DNA from: a bacterium C-53
Lineage (GTDB): Bacteria > Bacillota > Clostridia > Lachnospirales > Lachnospiraceae
Assembly: GCA_003612525.1 (NCBI GenBank)
Contig: RAZD01000018.1
Span: 1-64,000, forward strand
Direction of reading: 5' to 3'
DNA: 64,000 nt
This document shows positions 36,430-45,601 of this stretch, one piece after another (position 1 is the first letter of the stretch; every line of letters starts with the position of its first letter). A program made the position numbers and the translations under genes. The notes beneath the pieces are model-generated. The model was given only the letters and a program-made list of their open reading frames with translations, made no database searches and was not told the origin of the DNA.

Positions 36430-37644
36430 TCACATTTCTTTTATACGCCGAACTGCCTCCACCGTGTTTTCATAACTGCCGAACGCGGTCAGTCTGAAAT
36501 ACCCTTCCCCATTCGGCCCGAACCCGGCGCCCGGCGTCCCGGCTACTCCGGCATTCTCAAGCAGTTCGTCAAAAAACTGCCAGGAACCCATGCCCTTCGG
36601 CGTCTCGAGCCAGATATACGGCGCATTCACGCCTCCTGAAACCCGATAACCCGCATCTCTCAATCCCTGTAAAATACAGGCCGCATTCTTCATATAGTAT
36701 GCAATCTGTTGTTTCAGCTGCGCCTCCCCTTTTGCGGAATACACGGCTTCCCCGGCCCTCTGTACAATATACGGCGCTCCGTTATACTTTGTTCCGTGAC
36801 GTCTTGCCCATAACGAATGAAGCGACACATCATTTACCTTCAGATCTTTCGGAACAACCGTATATCCGAGACGGAGTCCGGTAAATCCGGCATTTTTTGA
36901 GAATGAACGCAGCTCAATCGCACACGTCCTCGCCCCCTCACACTCATATATGCTGTGCGGCACATCCTCCTGCGAAATATAAGCCTCATACGCCGCATCG
37001 TAAATAATCACGGCGCCCTTCTGATTTGCATAGTCCACCCACCTGGCAAGCTGTGCCTTCGTCACCGCCGCGCCCGTCGGATTATTCGGAAAACACAGAT
37101 AAATCATATCCGGCGTTTCTCTCGGAAGCTCCGGCGCAAAGTTCGTTGCACTTGTACAGGGCATATAGATGACATTGCTCCACGTCTCTTTCTCGCGATC
37201 ATAGGTCCCGGCCCTTCCTGCCATTACATTCGAGTCCACATAAACAGGATACACCGGGTCACAGACTGCAATTTTATTGTCCTTGTCAAAGATTTCCTGT
37301 ATATTGCCCGAATCGCATTTCGCCCCGTCGGATACAAAAATCTCATCCGGCGCTATCTCACAGCCCCGCGCCCTGTAATCATGTTCCGCAATCGTACTGC
37401 GAAGGAACTCATAGCCTAAATCCGGCGCATATCCGCGGAATGTCTCTTCATGCCCCATCTCATCCACCGCATCGTGCAGCGCCTCTATAATGGCGGGCGC
37501 CAAAGGCTGCGTCACGTCCCCTATGCTTAAACGTATCACCTTTTTTTCAGGATGCGCCGCCTCAAATTCACGGATTCTTCTTCCTGTCTCCGAGAAGAGA
37601 TAACTCCCCGGCAGTTTCAGATAGTCTTTATTCACCTTAAACAT
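36430..37644 (-). CDS. dapL: LL-diaminopimelate aminotransferase
   Basis: A 404-residue PLP enzyme that converts tetrahydrodipicolinate and glutamate directly to LL-diaminopimelate. It has LPGSYLFSETGRRIREFEA at the start, the substrate loop CFPNNPTGAAVTK, and the PLP lysine in ELRSFSKNAGFTGLRLGY. DapL bypasses the succinylated or acetylated intermediates of the usual lysine/peptidoglycan route. dapF, which takes its product to meso-diaminopimelate, lies 12 bases upstream in the same operon. A GGAGAAA ribosome site precedes the ATG. Confidence 0.96.
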   Translation of the reverse strand: MFKVNKDYLKLPGSYLFSETGRRIREFEAAHPEKKVIRLSIGDVTQPLAPAIIEALHDAVDEMGHEETFRGYAPDLGYEFLRSTIAEHDYRARGCEIAPDEIFVSDGAKCDSGNIQEIFDKDNKIAVCDPVYPVYVDSNVMAGRAGTYDREKETWSNVIYMPCTSATNFAPELPRETPDMIYLCFPNNPTGAAVTKAQLARWVDYANQKGAVIIYDAAYEAYISQEDVPHSIYECEGARTCAIELRSFSKNAGFTGLRLGYTVVPKDLKVNDVSLHSLWARRHGTKYNGAPYIVQRAGEAVYSAKGEAQLKQQIAYYMKNAACILQGLRDAGYRVSGGVNAPYIWLETPKGMGSWQFFDELLENAGVAGTPGAGFGPNGEGYFRLTAFGSYENTVEAVRRIKEM

Positions 37645-37656
37645 TTCTTTTCTCCT

Positions 37657-38484
37657 TTACACACTGCCCTCAAATACCGTAGCGGCCTCACCTGTCATAG
37701 AAACAAGATTCCGCTGCCTGTCCCAGTGAATTATCAGATCGCCGCCAAGAAGACGCACCGTCACTTCATCCTCCGTAAACCCGTTCAAAACGCATGCGAC
37801 AGCCACCGCACATGCGCCGGTGCCGCATGCAAGAGTTTCTCCCGAACCACGTTCCCACACGCGCATCTCTGCGGTCTTTCGGTCAATCACACGCACAAAT
37901 TCCGTATTTGTGCGTCTGGGAAAGACTTCATGATGTTCAAATAATGGCCCGATCTTCTCAATGTCCAGCCCCTTCACATCGTCGACAAAGACGACCGCAT
38001 GCGGATTTCCCATTGACACACATGTCATCTTATATTCGTTCCCGCCGACACTGATTTTTTCTCCAACAACCGGCTTGAGTTCAGAGCGCACAGGAATCAA
38101 TTCCGGCTCAAGCACTGGCGCTCCCATGTTCACACGTACCCTTTCCACCAATCCATCCTTCACATACAGATGCAGATATTTAATTCCGGCCAGCGTCTCG
38201 ATGCTGATGTCCGTCTTATCCGTCATTTTGTGATCGTAAACATACTTTCCGACGCAGCGGATTCCATTGCCGCACATCTCCGACCTGCTGCCGTCGGCAT
38301 TGTACATTTCCATCTCAAAATCGGCTTTCTGCGACGGGTTAATCAAGATCAGGCCGTCCGAACCGATGCCAAAGTGCCTGTCACTCAGGCGTACTGCCGC
38401 CTCGCTCTTATTTTCAATCCGCTCCTCAAAACCATTCACATACACATAGTCATTTCCTATTCCATGCATTTTTGTAAACTTCAT
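37657..38484 (-). CDS. dapF: Diaminopimelate epimerase
   Basis: A 275-residue cofactor-independent epimerase that makes meso-diaminopimelate for peptidoglycan and lysine. The two catalytic cysteines are in [14 protein letters not shown] and [11 protein letters not shown], and the N-terminus [15 protein letters not shown] is typical. It lies between the ANTAR gene and dapL, all in one direction with short gaps, so nitrogen control may extend to this pathway. Confidence 0.97.
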   Translation of the reverse strand: MKFTKMHGIGNDYVYVNGFEERIENKSEAAVRLSDRHFGIGSDGLILINPSQKADFEMEMYNADGSRSEMCGNGIRCVGKYVYDHKMTDKTDISIETLAGIKYLHLYVKDGLVERVRVNMGAPVLEPELIPVRSELKPVVGEKISVGGNEYKMTCVSMGNPHAVVFVDDVKGLDIEKIGPLFEHHEVFPRRTNTEFVRVIDRKTAEMRVWERGSGETLACGTGACAVAVACVLNGFTEDEVTVRLLGGDLIIHWDRQRNLVSMTGEAATVFEGSV

Positions 38485-38499
38485 ACTGATACATTCCTT

Positions 38500-39048
38500 T
38501 CATATATCCATAAGTCTCATCACCATCTGAGCCGTCTCAACCATATTCGTTCCGCTGTCCATACTGCACTTCTGTATATATCTGTATGCCTCTTCCTCCG
38601 ACATATTATTGCGTGCCATAAGAAGTTCTTTGGCTTCCCTGATCAGCCGTGTATCCTCATCACTCCTGAGCCGGGGATGCATCTTCCGCTTCCGTCTGCG
38701 CCGTTCGGCCGTCTCGCTCATCATCCCCACCGTATTTACAAGGTCATAAACCCTGACCGGCATCTCCACGCAGACAATGCCATTGTCTCTGCAATCCTCC
38801 CACTTTCCGCGCGATGCCACAAGAAGCATATCAAAATGCTTTGGAAGGCATTCATGCAATTCAGTATACATCATATCCGGAAACTTATAGCCGCAAACTA
38901 TAATGCCGTCATTTAACTGATCGGCATATGTAATTGCCTGGGCTCCTGTCGTGCAGACCGCCGTCACCGCAAAGCCGCTTTTCACCAGCAGATTGCGGAT
39001 GTTCTTTGCATCCGTAATTCTCGGGAATACTACGATTATATTCGTCAC
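38500..39048 (-). CDS. ANTAR-domain RNA-binding antiterminator
   Basis: A 182-residue protein with a degenerate receiver-like N-terminal domain (TNIIVVFPRITDAKNIRNLL, about 1-120) and a C-terminal ANTAR domain (LIREAKELLMARNNMSEEEA, then YIQKCSMDSGTNMVETAQMV). ANTAR proteins bind paired RNA hairpins and prevent early termination, usually in nitrogen metabolism. It starts at GTG 39048 after GAGGAAG, 62 bases downstream of glnA. An intrinsic terminator in the glnA leader is the likely target. Asp phosphorylation sites of a normal receiver are not obvious. Confidence 0.9.
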   Translation of the reverse strand: MTNIIVVFPRITDAKNIRNLLVKSGFAVTAVCTTGAQAITYADQLNDGIIVCGYKFPDMMYTELHECLPKHFDMLLVASRGKWEDCRDNGIVCVEMPVRVYDLVNTVGMMSETAERRRRKRKMHPRLRSDEDTRLIREAKELLMARNNMSEEEAYRYIQKCSMDSGTNMVETAQMVMRLMDI

Positions 39049-39110
39049 GCTTCCTCACACCTCCAAACTGTTTTGCACTTAAAGTTTCCGGCAAATCGTT
39101 CTGAAGGCGG

Positions 39111-40442
39111 TCAGATGCGGTACAGATACTGATCCAGTTCCCACTGTGTCACTACGGCACAATATTCAAGATACTCCTTTTTCTTTGCATTCACATATTT
39201 ACTGTAAATGTGTTCCCCCAACGCTTCCCGTATAAAATCATCCCTCTCCATCGCTTCCACAGCTTCCATTAGACTGCCCGGAAGCGATGTGACGGAAGCT
39301 TTTCCTTTCTCCTCATCCGTCATTTCCATAAGGTTTCCACTCACAGCCTCAGGCGGTTCCATTTTACACCGGATTCCCGAAAGACCAGCCCTTAAGCAGA
39401 CCGCAAGCGCAAGATACGGATTCGCCGAAGGGTCAGGACTCCTAAGCTCTATCCTTGTCCCTTCCCCTCTCGTGGTAGGGATACGGATCAGAGGGCTTCT
39501 GTTTACGGTACTCCATGCAATATATACGGGCGCCTCATATCCCGGCACAAGACGCTTATAAGAATTCACAAGAGGATTTGTAATCGCTGTCATTCCCGGC
39601 GCGTGCGCCATTAATCCTCCGATAAAATAATATGCCTCCCTGCTCAGCCCTTTCTCTCCGTCCGGGTCATAAAATATGTTCTTCCCGTCCTTTTTCATTG
39701 ACATATTGATATGCATACCGGAACCATTCACACCGTCCTTCGGTTTCGGCATAAAAGTCGCATGAAGTCCATGTCGTTTTGCGATCGTCTTCACCGCCAG
39801 CTTAAAGGTCATTATATTATCTGCCGTCTTTAAAACCTCATCGTATTTAAAATCAATCTCATGCTGCGCAGGGGCGATTTCATGATGAGACGTTTCAATC
39901 TCGAATCCCATCTCCTCAAGAGTAAGCACCGTATCGCGCCTTATGTTTTCCCCAAGATCATTCGGTCCCAGATCGAAGTATCCCGCCTTCTCATGCGTCA
40001 GTGTCGTAGGCAGTCCGTCTTCATCCGTATGAAACAGGAAGAATTCACACTCCGGTCCCACTTCAAAAACATACCCCATTTCTTCCGCCTCTTTTACGGC
40101 CCTTTTCAAAACATACCGCGGATCACCCTCAAAGGGAGTTCCGTCCGGTTTACAGATATCGCAGATAAACCTGGCCACTTTTCCCTGCTGCGGCCTCCAC
40201 GGAAAAATGACAAATGTGTCAAGATCGGGGCGAAGATACATATCTGCCTCCTCAATCCGCGCGAATCCCTCAATCGCAGAGCCGTCAAACATACACTCGT
40301 TATTCAGCGCCTTCTCAAGCTGGCTCGAAGTAACAGCCACATTTTTCATCGTTCCGAATATATCGGTAAATTGCAGACGTATAAATTCCACGTCCTCTTC
40401 TTTCACCATTCTGATAATATCTTCTTTTGAATATCCGCTCAT
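39111..40442 (-). CDS. glnA: Glutamine synthetase type I
   Basis: A 443-residue enzyme that makes glutamine from glutamate, ammonia and ATP. The N-terminal domain has [18 protein letters not shown], the catalytic domain has [11 protein letters not shown], then [10 protein letters not shown] and [13 protein letters not shown]. Length fits the shorter Firmicutes form that is controlled by feedback rather than adenylylation. The start at 40442 lies downstream of a GGAGAAAAT ribosome site; an upstream in-frame start would sit inside the leader hairpin. It is transcribed from a strong promoter through an attenuator, with the ANTAR gene next. Confidence 0.96.
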   Translation of the reverse strand: MSGYSKEDIIRMVKEEDVEFIRLQFTDIFGTMKNVAVTSSQLEKALNNECMFDGSAIEGFARIEEADMYLRPDLDTFVIFPWRPQQGKVARFICDICKPDGTPFEGDPRYVLKRAVKEAEEMGYVFEVGPECEFFLFHTDEDGLPTTLTHEKAGYFDLGPNDLGENIRRDTVLTLEEMGFEIETSHHEIAPAQHEIDFKYDEVLKTADNIMTFKLAVKTIAKRHGLHATFMPKPKDGVNGSGMHINMSMKKDGKNIFYDPDGEKGLSREAYYFIGGLMAHAPGMTAITNPLVNSYKRLVPGYEAPVYIAWSTVNRSPLIRIPTTRGEGTRIELRSPDPSANPYLALAVCLRAGLSGIRCKMEPPEAVSGNLMEMTDEEKGKASVTSLPGSLMEAVEAMERDDFIREALGEHIYSKYVNAKKKEYLEYCAVVTQWELDQYLYRI

Positions 40443-40495
40443 AACCGCGTTATTTTCTCCTTTTCTCTTATTTCCGATACGCCAAAAGACAAAAA

Positions 40496-40572
40496 GCGCC
40501 CCAAAAAGCCCTGGGCTTTTTCGGAACGCCTTCGTTCTCACTCATAATAACAGGGAATATTTTTCTTGTCAA
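40496..40572 (-). promoter_or_regulatory. glnA promoter and leader attenuator
   Basis: On the minus strand TTGACA (40572-40567), 17 bp and TATTAT (40549-40544) form a near-consensus promoter; transcription should start near 40537. Within 10 bases the RNA can form a long hairpin (40529-40496) built on AAAAAGCCC/GGGCTTTTT plus GCG/CGC, followed by a U run at 40495-40491: an intrinsic terminator about 50 bases before the start codon. A smaller hairpin, GAACG/CGTTC around AAGG, overlaps its 5' arm and could compete. Confidence 0.8.
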
Positions 40573-40651
40573 ACAATACTTGCGTCATATTTCATCCCTT
40601 TCACTCATATCCTATAGAAAAACACAGATTCCATTCTCGGAGGTTATCAAT

Positions 40652-41143
40652 ATGAGTGCCAATACAAAAATCGTCGTCCTTCATATGAAAGAAATCATTT
40701 ATACGGGAATCTTTCTTCTTCTGGGCATACTGCTTGTGATCATCCTTTTATTCATGTTCCGCGATAAGCAGAAAACCGAGATCAATACGGCACAGACATC
40801 ATCCGGCGCGGTTCAATACACCGCAGGCATCTACACAACTTCATTAACGCTGAACGGCAATGCCATTGATATCGAGGTGGCAGTAGACGACAATGCAATT
40901 AACTCCATCCGCCTTGTCAATCTTGATGAAGCAGTTACGACCATGTATCCCCTCGTAGAGCCTGCATTTGATGAATTAGTCGCCCAGATCTACCACACGC
41001 AGTCTCTGGAAGGAATTACATATTCCGATGAAAGCAAATATACCTCTATGGTTCTGCTGGATGCCATTAATACGGCGCTCGACAAAGCCCGCATCAATAA
41101 CAATGCCGGCGATGCGTCAGAACCGGAACCGGCCTTTCATTAG
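40652..41143 (+). CDS. Membrane-anchored protein with a possible FMN-binding-like domain
   Basis: A 163-residue protein with a single N-terminal membrane helix (about 14-36, IIYTGIFLLLGILLVIILLF) and an extracytoplasmic domain. The domain has YTAGIYTTSLTLNGNAIDIE, a beta-rich pattern, and ends with YTSMVLLDAINTALDKA, reminiscent of FMN_bind-like domains, though without a clear flavin-attachment threonine motif. GGAGGT precedes the ATG. It is transcribed away from glnA and alone. Function unknown. Confidence 0.65.
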   Translation: MSANTKIVVLHMKEIIYTGIFLLLGILLVIILLFMFRDKQKTEINTAQTSSGAVQYTAGIYTTSLTLNGNAIDIEVAVDDNAINSIRLVNLDEAVTTMYPLVEPAFDELVAQIYHTQSLEGITYSDESKYTSMVLLDAINTALDKARINNNAGDASEPEPAFH

Positions 41144-41144
41144 T

Positions 41145-42452
41145 TTAATAAGGTTTCAGGATCATGGCTGTGTAGGGCGGCATATCAAGACCGCCTCCGA
41201 AGTCGATACTTTCTCCGGTGATAAGGTCGATCGCCCTGCCTGCCCGTGCGTCAAAATGCGCCACGTAAGGATTCTCCTCGGCGTTAACCGCAACCATAAT
41301 CCTCTCGTTTTCTGAATTACGTTCAAACACACATTGTTTGTTTGTGAGCACAAGTGATTTAAAGTCGCCGTAATTAAGCGCTTCACTTGAACGCTTCGCC
41401 TTCGCCAGAGCCGCAATATATTTCGTCAGCTCATTTTCCTCCGGCTCTTCATAGCAGGCACGAAGCGCAGGGTCCCCCTGGCTCTTATCCGCCTTCGCTC
41501 CCCATTCGCTTCCATAATATACGCATGGAATTCCCGGCATTGCGAATGCCATTGCATAAATAAGCGGCAGGTGTTTCTCATTGGAAAGAATACTGGCCAC
41601 CCGCGTCACATCGTGATTATCCACAAAAGAAAGCATATGCTTACCCTTATAAAGCGTCCAGTTCTCCGGCCCAAACTGCCTTAACAGGGAATGAACAATC
41701 TCAAACATATTCATGGAATTAAAGCTGCTGTGCAACCCCTTATAACATTCATAATTTGTCGCGCTGTGCAGCATATCGTCATTGACATACTGGTTATAGT
41801 CGCCGTGAAGCATCTCTCCGAGCAGGAAAAAGTCCGGCTTCAAATCATTGCACATACTGCGCAGTCTTTTTACAAAATCTTTATCCAGACAGTATGCGAC
41901 GTCAAGGCGCAGACCATCAATATCAAACTCCTTCACCCAGCCCTTAATGCACTCAAATATATGGGAAATCACCTCTTCATTGCGCAGGTTTAATTTCACA
42001 AGGTCAAAATGTCCTTCCCAGCCTTCGTACCACAGACCGTCATTGTAATTGGAATTTCCTCCGAAATGGATGTGGAACCAATCCTTATACGGAGAACCTT
42101 CCCTGTTTCGAAGCACATCCTGAAATGCCCAGAATCCTCTTCCCACATGATTAAACACACCGTCAAGGACGACTTTGATTCCTTCTTTATGAAGACTCTC
42201 ACATACTCTTGCAAAATCTTCATTCGTTCCCAGACGCACATCAATCTTTCTGTAATCTCTCGTATTGTATCCGTGATTGTCCGATTCAAAAACCGGGGAA
42301 AAATAAACCGCGTTCGCGTTCAGCTCCCTGATATGCGGAATCCATTCCTCCACTTTCAATATACGGTGTTCCAAAACCCCGTCATTCTCAAAAGGCGCCC
42401 CACAAAAGCCCAACGGATAAATCTGATAAAATACACTTTCAAAAGCCCACAT
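41145..42452 (-). CDS. GH13 alpha-glycosidase (maltodextrin-acting)
   Basis: A 435-residue glycoside hydrolase family 13 enzyme, shorter than most because it lacks an N-terminal accessory domain. The catalytic residues are visible: the nucleophile Asp in FDIDGLRLDVAY, the acid/base Glu in FFLLGEMLHGDY and the third Asp in FVDNHDVTR. No signal peptide is present, so it acts in the cytoplasm on imported maltodextrins or similar sugars. It is not next to a sugar transporter. Exact specificity (amylase, neopullulanase or glucosidase) cannot be fixed. Confidence 0.9.
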   Translation of the reverse strand: MWAFESVFYQIYPLGFCGAPFENDGVLEHRILKVEEWIPHIRELNANAVYFSPVFESDNHGYNTRDYRKIDVRLGTNEDFARVCESLHKEGIKVVLDGVFNHVGRGFWAFQDVLRNREGSPYKDWFHIHFGGNSNYNDGLWYEGWEGHFDLVKLNLRNEEVISHIFECIKGWVKEFDIDGLRLDVAYCLDKDFVKRLRSMCNDLKPDFFLLGEMLHGDYNQYVNDDMLHSATNYECYKGLHSSFNSMNMFEIVHSLLRQFGPENWTLYKGKHMLSFVDNHDVTRVASILSNEKHLPLIYAMAFAMPGIPCVYYGSEWGAKADKSQGDPALRACYEEPEENELTKYIAALAKAKRSSEALNYGDFKSLVLTNKQCVFERNSENERIMVAVNAEENPYVAHFDARAGRAIDLITGESIDFGGGLDMPPYTAMILKPY

Positions 42453-42594
42453 TTTTATGTCCTCCTACATACAATTTATTACAGTTCCATATATGGCAGA
42501 TCATGAGACCCGTCATTCGCAATCCTCATTCACACTCATTGATTATGCAGCATCCCCTCTTTGCCATCATTCATTATACCATAATTCTTTCCGC

Positions 42595-45012
42595 TTACAC
42601 ACCCCAAAATTCCTGAACATGCAAAGCAGCGCTTTCCGCTGAAATATAACATATGTTATTCCACTCTCTTGGAAAGAGTCTTCGATAGCGGTTTTCCATG
42701 AAACGTTCATCCAGAAGGACAACAATCCCCCTGTCCTGCGCCGTGCGGATAACCCGTCCTGCCGACTGCAGAACTTTATTCATCCCGGGAAAGCAGTATG
42801 CATAATCAAATCCGTTTAATCCATGTGAGTCAAAATAATCCTTTAAAAGCTCCCGCTCATGACACACCTGCGGAAATCCTGTTCCCACAACAACCGCTCC
42901 GATCAGACTGTCATTCTTAAGGTCAATCCCTTCCGAGAAAATACCGCCCATCACGCAGAATCCCACAAGGCTTTTTTCCTCCTCGACTTCAATCTCCATA
43001 TGAATCAATTCCCGAAGCGCATCCTCATCTATATGCTCTGAAAATGCGCTGCTCTGAAAATGCCCGAGGAACTCTTCCCTTGCCCTTTCACTCATGGACG
43101 TCTCCTGCATCAGAATGTCCACCTGCTTTTCCGAAAAATATTCACAGTATACCTCATACACCGCCCGCATAAAACCGTGGGATGGGAAAAAGACCATATA
43201 ATTCCCGCGGCGCACACGCGTGATGCAATGGATATAAGACGCAATATTATAGTATTCCATCGGTCCACGGCGTGTATAACGGCTGCTGACATCCGTCCCG
43301 ATAAAGACACCCCGGTTTCGCTCATCAAAAGAAGACTCCGCATAGACTGCATAATCGGTTTCCTCTCCGCTCAAAAGGTTCATATAATATCTGACCGGCA
43401 AAAGCGTCGCTGAAAAAAAAACCGTGCTCTTTCCCTTGTCCGTGCAGGCACGCAGATTTGCCGCCGGATGCACACAGAACAGCTTAAGTTTAAACGTCTT
43501 CTCCTCCGTCATTTCCCCATAAATCACATAATTTGAATCAAGGCATTCATAGATCGAAAGAAAATGACGTATCTCCATATAAAATTCAAATACCTCTCTG
43601 TGGACAGCGCTGTTTTCATCCTCCTCAAGCCATTTATCCATCTTCGCAGCCGCCCTTGCAAGCGCGGAAGCAAAGGATTCAATCGACTCAAACACGCAAA
43701 ACTCCCCGCATTCCCTCTTAAGCTTCAGCATTTTCGAGTTACAGGCATCTATCGCTTTTTCGAGAATACTGCTTATGCCTTTTACCTTCCTTTTCATTTC
43801 AAGAAACTGTTCTTTGTACAAAACCGCACTGTACATTTCACGCCCACGCTCCACAAGGTTATGCGCTTCATCCACAAGAAAAAGATAATCTCCTCTGACG
43901 CCTTCGCTAAAAAACCTGCGAAGGTACACATTCGGGTCAAACACATAATTGTAGTCACAGATCACCGCATCGGCGAAAAGGGTCAGATCAAGGCACATTT
44001 CAAACGGGCATACTTTGTGTTTTTCAGCATATTTGCAGATCGTTTCTCTCGAATACTCATCCTCCGACGTCAACAGGTCAAAGATTGCATCGTTGATTCT
44101 GTCATAATGGCCGTCTGCATAAACGCATGCCAGCGGATTGCACTCCGTCTCTTCCATGAAACAGACTTTCTCTTTCGCAGTAATCGATACCGTCTTATAA
44201 GAAAGCCCGGCTTTTCGCAAAATGGAAAATGCCTCTGACGCAACCGTCCCGGTAATCGTTTTCGCCGTCAGATAAAACAGTTTATCCGCAAGGCCTTCTC
44301 CCACCGCTTTCACGGCAGGAAAAACTGTCGAAAGCGTCTTTCCCGCCCCCGTAGGCGCCTCAATAAACAAACGCTTCCCATGATAAATCGTGCGGTATAC
44401 CTGCGAGGCAAGCTCCTTTTGTCCCTTTCGGTAAGGAAACGGAAACGCGAGGCGGCGGATAGACTCCCTTCGTGCATTCTTCCAGTCACGTTCAAATTCC
44501 GCCCACTTGCGGTATTCGTCCATAATCCTCTTAAACCAGTGCGAGAGCGCTTCGTAAGTATAACAGAAATGAAAATATTTTATTTCTTCCGTATCTATAT
44601 TGCAATAGGTCATACGCACTCTGATCTCATTGCAGTTATGATCTTTCGCATAGATGTAAGCATAACATTTTGCCTGTGACAGATGCACTTCATATGGTTC
44701 CTTTAAATATGCAAGGTCCTTATAAATCCCCTTAATTTCATCAACCGTAACCTGTCCGTTTTGCTCCGAAATGATTCCATCCGCCCTGCCATCTATCAGA
44801 ATGTCGAATTCATCATATGCAACAACCAGTTTCAGGGGGACTTCCGCCTGATATTCCGCTCCCATCTTCCTCTGAATCATGCGGTGTATGCGGCTTCCCT
44901 CCTGCATTGCATTCTCTGGAGAAACTTTTCTGCGGTTATCGATGCTGCCGCCGCGAAGAATAAACTCCACAAGCGTACGGACCGAAATATGTATCTGATC
45001 CCTGCTGTCCAT
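42595..45012 (-). CDS. Nuclease-XPD-type helicase fusion (DinG-like)
   Basis: An 805-residue protein. The N-terminal 110 residues look like a Cas4/RecB-type PD-(D/E)XK nuclease: EGSRIHRMIQ with His43, Asp74/Asp78 in ILIDGRADGI and Asp91-Glu92-x-Lys94 in VDEIKG. The rest is an XPD/DinG superfamily 2 helicase with EAPTGAGKTLSTVFP (Walker A), cysteines in KVCFMEETECNPLACVY and HKVCPFEMC for an iron-sulfur cluster, VDEAHNL (motif II) and SAGRVIRTAQDRG (motif VI). It probably processes DNA in repair. A GGAGG ribosome site precedes the ATG. Confidence 0.9.
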   Translation of the reverse strand: MDSRDQIHISVRTLVEFILRGGSIDNRRKVSPENAMQEGSRIHRMIQRKMGAEYQAEVPLKLVVAYDEFDILIDGRADGIISEQNGQVTVDEIKGIYKDLAYLKEPYEVHLSQAKCYAYIYAKDHNCNEIRVRMTYCNIDTEEIKYFHFCYTYEALSHWFKRIMDEYRKWAEFERDWKNARRESIRRLAFPFPYRKGQKELASQVYRTIYHGKRLFIEAPTGAGKTLSTVFPAVKAVGEGLADKLFYLTAKTITGTVASEAFSILRKAGLSYKTVSITAKEKVCFMEETECNPLACVYADGHYDRINDAIFDLLTSEDEYSRETICKYAEKHKVCPFEMCLDLTLFADAVICDYNYVFDPNVYLRRFFSEGVRGDYLFLVDEAHNLVERGREMYSAVLYKEQFLEMKRKVKGISSILEKAIDACNSKMLKLKRECGEFCVFESIESFASALARAAAKMDKWLEEDENSAVHREVFEFYMEIRHFLSIYECLDSNYVIYGEMTEEKTFKLKLFCVHPAANLRACTDKGKSTVFFSATLLPVRYYMNLLSGEETDYAVYAESSFDERNRGVFIGTDVSSRYTRRGPMEYYNIASYIHCITRVRRGNYMVFFPSHGFMRAVYEVYCEYFSEKQVDILMQETSMSERAREEFLGHFQSSAFSEHIDEDALRELIHMEIEVEEEKSLVGFCVMGGIFSEGIDLKNDSLIGAVVVGTGFPQVCHERELLKDYFDSHGLNGFDYAYCFPGMNKVLQSAGRVIRTAQDRGIVVLLDERFMENRYRRLFPREWNNICYISAESAALHVQEFWGV

Positions 45013-45058
45013 TCAAACCTCCATAACACTGTTTTGACGCCTTTTTAAAATCGAAAAA

Positions 45059-45103
45059 GACTCCCTGTATATGATAGTACCCTATTCATATACAGAGAGT
45101 CAA
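45059..45103 (-). terminator. Terminator of the HPr-like gene overlapping the helicase promoter
   Basis: GACTCCCTGTATATGA (45059-45074) pairs with TCATATACAGAGAGTC (45086-45101) with one mismatch, and on the minus strand is followed by TTTTT: a strong terminator after the HPr-like gene. The same bases contain TTGACT (45103-45098), 18 bp and TACTAT (45079-45074), a plausible promoter for the helicase-nuclease gene. Termination and re-initiation appear to share one element. Confidence 0.75.
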
Positions 45104-45136
45104 TTTGTGAGAGTATCCTTTTTTATTTCTTCAGGC

Positions 45137-45367
45137 TCAGTGAACTACTGCAAGTTTATCAATCATGCGCTCAAAATCATTGTTATATCCTGCATATTTA
45201 ACAGTTAACTCCTGCCCAAAATCCAGTCCTAACACTCCCAAAATAGATTTTGCATCAATAATAACCCTGTTGTAAAAAATATCAATGTCAAAATCACATT
45301 TTGTACTCGTAGATACAAACTCTTTTGCCAACTCCGGGTTTAATCTTATTTTACGTTCACGCATCAT
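45137..45367 (-). CDS. HPr-like protein lacking the active-site histidine
   Basis: A 76-residue protein of the HPr fold. The second half matches HPr well, with VIIDAKSILGVLGLDFGQ keeping the regulatory Ser (about residue 41, Ser46 of HPr). The phosphotransfer loop normally reading GLHARP is absent; here PELAKEFVSTSTKCDFDI contains no His. It therefore cannot carry phosphate for the sugar PTS but could still be phosphorylated on Ser, like Crh. The ATGATG start at 45367 follows GAGGTG. A palindrome, ACAGT-N2-ACTGT, lies upstream at 45392-45403. Monocistronic, ending in a strong terminator. Confidence 0.8.
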   Translation of the reverse strand: MMRERKIRLNPELAKEFVSTSTKCDFDIDIFYNRVIIDAKSILGVLGLDFGQELTVKYAGYNNDFERMIDKLAVVH

Positions 45368-45391
45368 AAACACCTCTTTCATTTTTAAACT

Positions 45392-45403
45392 ACAGTGAAC
45401 TGT
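45392..45403. promoter_or_regulatory. Palindrome upstream of the HPr-like gene
   Basis: ACAGT-GA-ACTGT is a short perfect inverted repeat between the probable promoter and the ribosome site of the HPr-like gene. It could be an operator, but no regulator is identified. Confidence 0.3.
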
Positions 45404-45601
45404 TCCTAGTAGTATTTCCTACTTTTACATGCATTATACCCTATTCTTTTCCAATGTCAATCAAATTTCTTTTTATGTGTTTTTCTGAAAATACGGCTAT
45501 TTCTTATGCTCTCTGCACAATTTTAAAAACGCGATTTATCCAAATTTTGTTCTTTCAGCCAATGAACCATTCCAGCATTTTTATGAAATTCCAGGATTTC
45601 A

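Noticed and set aside
40496-40537. A classic ANTAR double hairpin with A1/G4 hexaloops in the glnA leader
   Set aside because: Only one clear terminator stem and a small tetraloop hairpin could be seen; the paired hexaloop pattern was not found.
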